A stretch of 64,000 bases of DNA from Calditrichaceae bacterium (lineage in GTDB: Bacteria; Calditrichota; Calditrichia; RBG-13-44-9; J075). The stretch's first letter is position 1. Every line of letters begins with the position of its first letter. Positions 57,799 through 64,000 of this stretch are shown here, one piece after another. A model generated the notes under the pieces. The model saw nothing but the letters and a program-made list of their open reading frames with translations, had not been told where the DNA came from and made no database searches. Location: contig JABWBP010000004.1 of NCBI GenBank assembly GCA_013360445.1, positions 41,941 to 105,940 of the forward strand. The letters are read 5' to 3'. A program made the position numbers and the translations under genes.

Positions 57799-60666
57799 AT
57801 GTCCTGGAGAAATAAATTAGAACAATTAGTCGGGCTGTTGGAAAAAATGCCCCAGCCCAAATCCTTCCGCTCCAAAGCCGGGGTGTACGAGCCGTACTTT
57901 GTGATCGAGCTGCGCTCCGGCAATTGGGAGCTTATTCCCTACGCCACCTACACCCGCTTAGACGGTTCCCCGGGACGGGAAGTGCGGCTGAGCTTGAACA
58001 TTGTGGACAGCAGTAAGGTGAATATCAGTCAGAACGAGTTGGATTCGCTGCTCTACCTGGATTCCGACGCCGGCTCCAACGCCCGCAGCATCTTCAATTA
58101 TACCCAGCCGGTCGGCTTCCTGCTGGACTGGCTGGCGGAAAGCCGGATCATGGTGAAAGAGACCGCGGCCAAAGAAGCGGTAAAGGCGACCGTTTATCCC
58201 GGAACCGCGCGCATTATTCTGACCCTCCAAAAGGGCAAGAACGGTTTTTACCTGCAACCGACCCTGGTATTCGAAGACCTTTCTCCCCTGGAGATCAAAG
58301 AGCCGGCGGTAATCCTCTCCTCCAACCCGATTTACATGCTCTACGGAACCCAGATCTATAAAATCGAATCCGCCCTGCCGGCCATCTTCTGGAATAACTA
58401 CTTCCGGATCCGGGAGCCGTTCGAAATCCCCAACGCCGAATTGAGCGAATTCATCCGCATCTATCTTCCGCACATTTTGCCGGTGTTAGACTGGAACAAC
58501 TTAGGCGAGCACGTGGAGCACAAGACTCCTCCCCTTAGCGATAAACGAATTTGCTTTTCGGAGTGGAACAGCCACCTGCAAATCGATGTCAATTTTGCTT
58601 ACGAGCAGTACGAATTCCCGGCTTACCCGGCGGTGGATCGCAGCCTGGCGCACCAGGGGAAAAATCTCTTCATCATCCAGCGCAACGCCGCGGAAGAGGA
58701 GCAGAGCCGCAGGTACCTGGAAGAGAACGGGTTGATTTATCGCTCCGGGCATTGGAATATTGCCTCGAATTACCATTACCAGGACTGGATGCGCCTGGTG
58801 GTTCCCAAACTGCAAAAAGTCGGTTTTACCGTGCTCAACGAAGAGAATTTGCACCGCTACCGGGTTCACCGCCAGAAACCGAAGCTGCAAATCAAGGTGC
58901 GCTCCGGGATTGACTGGCTGGAGTTGAAATACAGCCTGGCGCTGGATCGGGACGCGCTGGAAATCCCCGATTTGCTCAAACAAATCGGAAATGACAAACA
59001 GTACGTAAAGCTGAGCGACGGCTCCAGCGTCTATTTAACCGAAGACGTAGTCGAAAAAATCCGCGCCTTTTCGCAGTTCTTAGACCTCAAGAACGGGCAC
59101 GGGGAGGTGCGCCTGCCCATGGCCGGGGTGGCGGTGCTGAAGGCGCTGCAAACCATTGCGGAAACGGTGCGCCTGGATTCTCGCGCCGCGGAACTGTTAG
59201 AAAGATACCGCCGCTTCGAGGCCATCCAACCGGCCGCCTCTCCCGGCAACTTGCACGGAGAGCTGCGCGAGTATCAAAAACACGGGCTGGACTGGCTCTG
59301 TTTCCTGAACGAATTCTCCTTCGGGGGCATCTTAGCCGACGACATGGGGTTGGGGAAAACCGTGCAGGTGATCGCCCTGCTGCTGAAATTGAAGGAAGAG
59401 CAGAAGCAGGAATTTCCGGCGCTGATCGTGATGCCCCTGACCCTGATTTTCAACTGGGAGGAAGAATTTCAGAAATTTGCCCCCCAGATGCGGGTGCTGC
59501 GCTACCATGGAAACCGCAACGAGCGGGTCAAACACCTTGCCAAAATCCCGGAACACGACGTGGTGCTGTGCAGCTACGGGGTGGCGCTGCAAGATCAAAA
59601 AGACCTTGCCGCGCAGAAGTTCAGCTATGTTATTTTAGATGAATCCCAGAAAATCAAAAATCCCCAGACCAAGACTTACAAAGCGATTGGCCGGCTGCGC
59701 TCGCGGCATAAACTGGCGCTCACCGGCACCCCGGTGGAAAACTCTTTGGTGGATTTGTGGGCGCAGATCAATTTCGTAAACCCCGGCCTGTTGGGCAATT
59801 TGCGCCAGTTCCAGTCCCATTATATCGAAATTCCGGAGCAGAACCGCGGCCGCCAGATCGAAACCTTGAAGAAAATCATTTTCCCCTTCATCCTGCGGCG
59901 CACCAAGGAGGAGGTGGAAACCCAGCTGCCCCCGCTCACGGAGATTGTGCAGTACGTGGAAATGACCGACCGGCAGGCGCAGGTGTATTACGAATGTTTG
60001 TCCGATTTCCGCAGCCAGATTTTCCGGGAGATCGACGCGCAGGGATTGGATAAAACCCGCCTGCGCATCGTAGAAGCGCTCACCTACCTGCGCCAGATCG
60101 CCTGCCACCCCGCCATTTTAGATGACAAGATCGAGCTTTTCGACTCCGGCAAAGTGCAACTGTTGGAAGATATGGTGGACGACCTGCTCAGCGAGGGGCA
60201 TAAGCTGCTGATATTTTCGCAGTTCGTGCGTTTTTTGAAGCTGGTGCAGCGCATTTTTGAACAGCGGGGCTGGAGCCACGAATACCTCGACGGCTCGGTG
60301 CGCGACCGCGCCGAACGCATTCATAACTTCCAGGAAAATCCCCGCGTTTCTGCCTTTTTGATCTCCCTCAAGGCCGGGGGGCTGGGGCTGAACCTTACCG
60401 CCGCGGATTACGTGATCCACCTGGATCCCTGGTGGAACCCCGCGGTGGAGCAGCAGGCCACCGACCGCGCCCACCGCATCGGGCAGGACAAGCGCGTGTT
60501 CGTGTACAAATACATCGTCAAAGACACCGTGGAGGAGAAAATCCTCAAGCTGCAGAAACGCAAAAAGGAGCTTTCCGAGGAGCTGATCATCTCCGAAAGC
60601 GGTTTTGTGAAGCAACTGACCCGCGAAGACCTGGAAATCCTCTTCTCTACGGAAAGCAATACATAA
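57799..60666 (+). CDS. SNF2/Rad54-family DNA-dependent ATPase
   Basis: 955 residues. The N-terminal 480 residues are lineage-specific, without a recognised SWIM zinc motif. The ATPase core follows: GGILADDMGLGKTVQVIALL (Walker A), YVILDESQKIKNPQTK (motif II, DESQ), HKLALTGTPVENSLVDLW and SLKAGGLGLNLTAADYVIHL with DRAHRIGQDKRVFVYKYI (motifs V and VI). Such proteins move along double-stranded DNA to remodel bound proteins or aid recombination. It is followed after 50 bp by a TPR gene. Not part of a recognised defence cluster here. Confidence 0.95.
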   Translation: MSWRNKLEQLVGLLEKMPQPKSFRSKAGVYEPYFVIELRSGNWELIPYATYTRLDGSPGREVRLSLNIVDSSKVNISQNELDSLLYLDSDAGSNARSIFNYTQPVGFLLDWLAESRIMVKETAAKEAVKATVYPGTARIILTLQKGKNGFYLQPTLVFEDLSPLEIKEPAVILSSNPIYMLYGTQIYKIESALPAIFWNNYFRIREPFEIPNAELSEFIRIYLPHILPVLDWNNLGEHVEHKTPPLSDKRICFSEWNSHLQIDVNFAYEQYEFPAYPAVDRSLAHQGKNLFIIQRNAAEEEQSRRYLEENGLIYRSGHWNIASNYHYQDWMRLVVPKLQKVGFTVLNEENLHRYRVHRQKPKLQIKVRSGIDWLELKYSLALDRDALEIPDLLKQIGNDKQYVKLSDGSSVYLTEDVVEKIRAFSQFLDLKNGHGEVRLPMAGVAVLKALQTIAETVRLDSRAAELLERYRRFEAIQPAASPGNLHGELREYQKHGLDWLCFLNEFSFGGILADDMGLGKTVQVIALLLKLKEEQKQEFPALIVMPLTLIFNWEEEFQKFAPQMRVLRYHGNRNERVKHLAKIPEHDVVLCSYGVALQDQKDLAAQKFSYVILDESQKIKNPQTKTYKAIGRLRSRHKLALTGTPVENSLVDLWAQINFVNPGLLGNLRQFQSHYIEIPEQNRGRQIETLKKIIFPFILRRTKEEVETQLPPLTEIVQYVEMTDRQAQVYYECLSDFRSQIFREIDAQGLDKTRLRIVEALTYLRQIACHPAILDDKIELFDSGKVQLLEDMVDDLLSEGHKLLIFSQFVRFLKLVQRIFEQRGWSHEYLDGSVRDRAERIHNFQENPRVSAFLISLKAGGLGLNLTAADYVIHLDPWWNPAVEQQATDRAHRIGQDKRVFVYKYIVKDTVEEKILKLQKRKKELSEELIISESGFVKQLTREDLEILFSTESNT

Positions 60667-60692
60667 GGAGTGCAAAACTTCAGTTTTGCACC
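60667..60692. repeat. GTGCAAAACTTCAG palindrome
   Basis: GGTGCAAAACT-type arms (GTGCAAAACT and AGTTTTGCAC) flank a two-base centre, immediately after the SNF2 stop. Related to 25491, 29209 and 36824. It may act as a terminator or a spacer before the next gene. Confidence 0.65.
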
Positions 60693-60716
60693 AAAACCCC
60701 CATCCGGAGGCCCGCC

Positions 60717-61487
60717 ATGAATCGCATTCTGAACATGATTTGCCTGCTCGTTCTAACCTCGCTGCCATTTTTCGCGCAAACCGAAAACCCGGTCGCAGAT
60801 TTTATCGCCAAAGGCGATGAAGCTTACGCCCGCTATGATAACGCCGCCGCGCTGGAGCACTACCAAAACGCCTTCCGGGCGGATTCCGCCAATTACGAAG
60901 CCGCCTGGAAGCTCTCCCGCGCTTACGTGGATGTGGGCGAAGTGCAAGAGAAAAAGGAAACCCGCCGAACTTATTACCAGGAGGCGGACAACTATGCCCG
61001 GAAAGCGGTTGAGATCGATTACCTTGGCGCCAAAGGGCATCTCTGGCGCAGCATTGCCTTAGGCCGGGTGGCGTTAGACGCGGGAGCCAAGGAGCGGGTG
61101 CAAATGTCCAAGGAGATCAAAAAAGAGGTGGACCGGGCGCTGGAGTTGGATCCCACCGATGACATCGCCTGGCACGTTTTGGGGCGCTGGCATCGCAAGA
61201 TAGCCACTTTAAGCTGGGTCGAAAAGAGATTTGCCAATATGTTCTTAGGCGGGGTTCCCAAGGAGGCCTCGGTGCAGAAAGCCGCGGAATGTTTCCAGAA
61301 AGCAATCGAGCTGCATCCCGAACACCTCAACCACTACCTGGAGTTAGGCCTCACTTACGAAGAACTGAAGCAAAAAGAGCCGGCCATCGCCCAGTACCAA
61401 AAAGTGTTAGAACTGCCGGTCGCGGACGCGGATGATGAAGGCTTCAAAGCGACCGCCCGGGAGCGGCTGGAGAAGCTGAAAAAATGA
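60717..61487 (+). CDS. Exported TPR protein
   Basis: 256 residues from the ATG at 60717, behind CGGAGG. The signal peptide reads MNRILNMICLLVLTSLPFFA. TPR-like helices include DEAYARYDNAAALEHYQNAF, YYQEADNYARKAVEIDYLGA and AECFQKAIELHPEHLNHYLE. The overall layout (DPTDDIAWHVLGRWHRKIA) resembles RMD1-like TPR proteins. It ends by overlapping the start of the HAL2-like gene (ATGA, four bases), so the two are translationally coupled. Partner unknown. Confidence 0.85.
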   Translation: MNRILNMICLLVLTSLPFFAQTENPVADFIAKGDEAYARYDNAAALEHYQNAFRADSANYEAAWKLSRAYVDVGEVQEKKETRRTYYQEADNYARKAVEIDYLGAKGHLWRSIALGRVALDAGAKERVQMSKEIKKEVDRALELDPTDDIAWHVLGRWHRKIATLSWVEKRFANMFLGGVPKEASVQKAAECFQKAIELHPEHLNHYLELGLTYEELKQKEPAIAQYQKVLELPVADADDEGFKATARERLEKLKK

Positions 61488-62572
61488 AACGCGGCCAGCT
61501 TTCAGCCCTCGGCTTTCAGAACGGGCAGGCGGTGCGGCCACCGACCTTGCAAGCTGCCGGGCAAAAACTCGCCCTGGAGGCCGCGGGAATTCTAAACGAC
61601 GTTCTCGCTCTGCCGGAGCTCCACCCGGAAAGCAAGCAAAATCGCACCCCGGTGACGTTGGCGGATTTTCTCATCCAGATTCGGGTAATGCTGACCCTGG
61701 CGGCGCTCTACCCGGCTGACCGGTTCATCGGGGAAGAAGCATTCGATGAAAATAAAATCAGCGAGATCGAAGGGCTGCTAAAACGCCGCCATCTGTTCGA
61801 TAAGTATGCTAACCTGTTAAGCGAATTCAAGCAAAATATTTTCCCGCGATACCGGGAGATCCTTTTTAATATCAACGATCCCGACCCAACGCCCCGCCTG
61901 TGGATCAATGACCCTTTGGACGGCACCGCCGGTTTTATCAACAAAAACGGCCAGTATGCCTGTAGCCTGGCGCTCCTGCAATGGGATGGGCCAACCCGAT
62001 CATACTCTCCGGTTTATGGAATCATTTACGCGCCCCACTACCGGACTTTATACCAGGGGGAAGAGATCAACGGCCCGCTCGTGGAAGCAGCCGAGGGCCG
62101 GCCCCTGCCGGGTTTGTACCAAACCGATCCGGCGTCCCGCTTAGAAAAAGTCGGCGACTTGGATTTAAAGAAAACCTTAGAAAAATTTATCCCGCGGGGA
62201 CCCATTACCCGCGATTCGAAGCGGTTTGGGCCTAATCCCCTGGATCCTTTTTTAGAAAAATATTATCCCCGGGAAACTTTCGTAAAACACTGGGGCAGCT
62301 CCGTTGTCGGGATGTTGGAGGTGATACTGGGAAACCATGCCCTGTATTCCAGCGCCATGTCGCTTTGGGATTTTGCCGCAGCGGCCTATGTCCTTTCCAA
62401 AGCGGGCGGCAGCCCCATCAGGGCGGATAATGCAACGCCAATGGAACGCATCGATTTAGATTATCTGAAAACTATTCTGGAAAAGGGCGACCGTTTTTAT
62501 CCGCTCGCGGCCACGGTGGGCGGAATTCACGCGCAGAATGTTATGGAATGTTTACAGCGGTTGAACGGGTAG
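61484..62572 (+). CDS. HAL2/SAL1-type 3'(2'),5'-bisphosphate nucleotidase-like phosphatase
   Basis: 362 residues, longer than inositol monophosphatases (about 270). FIGEEAFDE (metal ligands), RLWINDPLDGTAGFINKNGQ (DPLDGT motif) and SLWDFAAAAYVLSKAGGSP (the WDxAAxxxxxxxAGG motif) mark the IMPase superfamily. The spacing of about 75 residues between the first two is as in HAL2/SAL1 enzymes that cleave PAP or PAPS. The N-terminal QLSALGFQ is encoded by TCAGCCCTCGGCTTTCAG words resembling the intergenic TCAGC family. The stop TAG lies in a GGTTGAACGGGTAGATGG repeat unit. Confidence 0.85.
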   Translation: MKRGQLSALGFQNGQAVRPPTLQAAGQKLALEAAGILNDVLALPELHPESKQNRTPVTLADFLIQIRVMLTLAALYPADRFIGEEAFDENKISEIEGLLKRRHLFDKYANLLSEFKQNIFPRYREILFNINDPDPTPRLWINDPLDGTAGFINKNGQYACSLALLQWDGPTRSYSPVYGIIYAPHYRTLYQGEEINGPLVEAAEGRPLPGLYQTDPASRLEKVGDLDLKKTLEKFIPRGPITRDSKRFGPNPLDPFLEKYYPRETFVKHWGSSVVGMLEVILGNHALYSSAMSLWDFAAAAYVLSKAGGSPIRADNATPMERIDLDYLKTILEKGDRFYPLAATVGGIHAQNVMECLQRLNG

Positions 62573-62676
62573 ATGGTTGAATGGTTGGATAGCTGGATGG
62601 TTAGATGGTTAATGACTCCTCAGCCAACCCTCTAACCATTCAACCATCCAGCCATCTAACCATTTAACCATCCAAT
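62559..62676. repeat. Word-repeat hairpin, GGTTGAAT family
   Basis: The left arm (62559-62614) has GGTTGAACGGGTAGATGGTT and on. The right arm (62622-62676) has CCATCCAGCCATCTAACCAT and flanking units. It makes an imperfect stem of about 55 bp with a seven-base loop. The stop codon of the HAL2-like gene is in the left arm. Same words as 24364 and 42153. Confidence 0.78.
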
Positions 62677-62847
62677 CATATTTTTAGAATCTTTTTTCTC
62701 CCGGCTGTTGATTAACAGCACCGAAAACACGCCGCAGGAATATTATATTCACGAACCTGGATTTTTAACTAAATCGACAAACATCCGCAACCGGTTTTTG
62801 CAACCGGAAACGGCGGCATTTCAACCATATCAGAGAGATGGAAGGTC

Positions 62848-63894
62848 ATGAACAAACCATTGAAGATTGGCATCGTCGGTCTTGGCAAGATGGGCGGCAT
62901 CCGCGCCAAAACCGTCCGCGAACGCGACGATACCGTGCTGGTTTCCGGCACGGATCCCAATCCCCCGGGGAAGGGCTTCGAGGACCTGCAGATTCTTCCC
63001 GATTACCGGGCGGTCATTCACTCCGGCGTCGATGCTGTGTTCGCCTGCACTCCTAACCGCTTCATACCCGAGGTGGTGATCGCGGCGCTGGAGGCCGGCA
63101 AACACGTCTTTTGCGAAAAGCCGCCGGGCCGCAACATGGCCGATATAAAGCGGATCATGGAAGCGGAGAAACGCCATCCCGGGCTGGTGGTAAAGATCGG
63201 GTTCAACCACCGCTACCATTTCGGCATCATGGAAGCGAAAAAAATCGTGGAGAGCGGCAAATACGGCAAAATTCTCTGGGTGCGCGGGGTCTATGGCAAA
63301 GCCGAAGGCTCCGGCAATCCCAACGAATGGCGGCACGATCCCGCGCTGGCCGGCGGGGGAATCCTCTTTGACCAGGGCATCCACATGCTCGACCTGTTCC
63401 GCTACTTCTGCGGCGAGTTTACGGAGATCAAAAGCATGTGCACCACCGCGTTCTGGGATTTTCCTCTGGAGGATAACGCCTTCGCACTGCTGCGCAACGA
63501 AGAGGGACGCATCGCCATGCTGCATAGTTCGTTTACCCAGTGGAAACACCGTTTTACCTTAGAAATTTTCATGGAAGACGGCTACGTAATCGTGGACGGG
63601 ATGCCTTCCGGCTCGCGCAGCTACCGCGATGAATGGATCATCGAAGGCCGCAAGCACACCGGCTTCGCCATCGGTAATCCGCCGGAGCAGGCTACCTTCT
63701 GCAACACCGACCCCTCCTGGGAACTGGAGTTGGCGGAGTTTGTCGATTGCATCCGCCACGGAACGCCGGTGCGCAACGGCACTTCCCGGGACGCCTACGA
63801 AACCATGCGCCTGGTCTTCGGCATTTACGACGCCGATGAAAAGTTCAAACAGCAACAGGCCGCCAGGTTAAAAGAAATTCAAGTAAAAAGTTAA
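62848..63894 (+). CDS. Gfo/Idh/MocA-family NAD(P)-dependent oxidoreductase
   Basis: 348 residues. KIGIVGLGKMGGIRAKTVRE is the Rossmann start, AVFACTPNRFIPEVVIAALE and HVFCEKPPGRNMADIKRI (EKP motif) follow, and GGGILFDQGIHMLDLFRYF lies in the C-terminal alpha/beta domain. Family members oxidise or reduce sugars and inositols. No sugar-locus gene is adjacent, so the substrate cannot be inferred; nucleotide-sugar modification is one option. The remaining 106 bp to the window end contain no gene. Confidence 0.93.
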   Translation: MNKPLKIGIVGLGKMGGIRAKTVRERDDTVLVSGTDPNPPGKGFEDLQILPDYRAVIHSGVDAVFACTPNRFIPEVVIAALEAGKHVFCEKPPGRNMADIKRIMEAEKRHPGLVVKIGFNHRYHFGIMEAKKIVESGKYGKILWVRGVYGKAEGSGNPNEWRHDPALAGGGILFDQGIHMLDLFRYFCGEFTEIKSMCTTAFWDFPLEDNAFALLRNEEGRIAMLHSSFTQWKHRFTLEIFMEDGYVIVDGMPSGSRSYRDEWIIEGRKHTGFAIGNPPEQATFCNTDPSWELELAEFVDCIRHGTPVRNGTSRDAYETMRLVFGIYDADEKFKQQQAARLKEIQVKS

Positions 63895-64000
63895 AAAAAA
63901 GGTAACTATTCAGGCATTTTGCCACGGAGGCCCCAGAGCACACAAAGACATGGGAAAATTTATTGAACAAACCCGTTTTTTGTAGAAAAAAATGTTCCAT

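Noticed and set aside
57799..60666. The SNF2 ATPase as part of a DISARM or BREX-like defence island
   Set aside because: No methyltransferase, PLD nuclease or Pgl gene is adjacent; neighbours are TPR and phosphatase genes.

Overview
The window looks like a chromosomal segment of a Gram-negative, uncultured-type bacterium of the FCB superphylum or a neighbouring candidate phylum (a KSB1- or Calditrichota-like lineage is my best guess). The evidence is indirect. At least five secreted proteins end in the 'NYPNPFNPxTxI...SGxYxYxL...KMxLxR' sorting/FlgD-like domain typical of those groups. A PorV-like outer-membrane protein, a TonB-dependent receptor with a carboxypeptidase-like N-terminal domain, a Kdo transferase and a GT9 glycosyltransferase point to an LPS-bearing outer membrane. 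I saw no rRNA, tRNA or CRISPR array.

Region 1 to 18.3 kb, all on the minus strand, is a glycan-acquisition locus. A substrate-binding lipoprotein and two ABC permeases are followed by a LacI-family regulator, a CBM9-like surface protein, a TonB receptor, a large FlgD-tailed surface protein, a PorV-like protein, two FG-GAP surface proteins and the start of a GH94-type phosphorylase that runs off the left edge. An identical perfect 16-bp palindrome lies just downstream of a good sigma70-type promoter in front of both the binding-protein gene and the LacI gene. The locus therefore looks like one LacI-controlled regulon that recognises, imports and phosphorolyses a beta-glucan or oligosaccharide. 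No transporter ATPase is present in the window.

Region 18.6 to 36.6 kb is mostly housekeeping and accessory genes: Tex, a SatD-like protein, a CPBP protease, a SpoU-type rRNA/tRNA methyltransferase, a Yip1-like membrane protein, two tandem paralogous secreted propeller-like proteins, a phytase-like esterase, RsmG, DDAH, rhomboid, TPR, dUTPase, Kdo transferase and a cyclase/arylformamidase-like enzyme. Region 36.8 to 43.2 kb holds a PAS histidine kinase with a degenerate receiver, then a molybdenum-cofactor cluster (mobA, moaA behind a probable Moco riboswitch, and a moaC-moaB fusion). Two overlapping TIR-domain genes sit inside it, between mobA and the riboswitch.

Region 43.2 to 64 kb carries a thioredoxin-reductase-like flavoprotein, YhbY, a two-gene unit encoding a membrane-anchored metzincin-like protease, ComF, GT9, ApbE, polyprenyl synthetase, TatC, an SDR, an M14 carboxypeptidase, a diguanylate cyclase, a SNF2 helicase, a TPR protein, a HAL2-like phosphatase and a Gfo/Idh/MocA oxidoreductase.

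The most unusual signal is in the spaces between genes. Many are filled with large imperfect hairpins whose two arms are tandem runs of one short 6-8 base word, with a different word in each element (for example GGTTGAAT, GGGGCAG/CAGTAG, GCGTAA, AAGTGAG). In ten intact genes, and in a fragment of an S23-type four-helix-bundle gene, the stop codon itself lies inside such a word; in one case (moaCB) a possible start codon does. Simpler palindrome families and one MITE-like element with perfect 15-bp terminal inverted repeats are also present.
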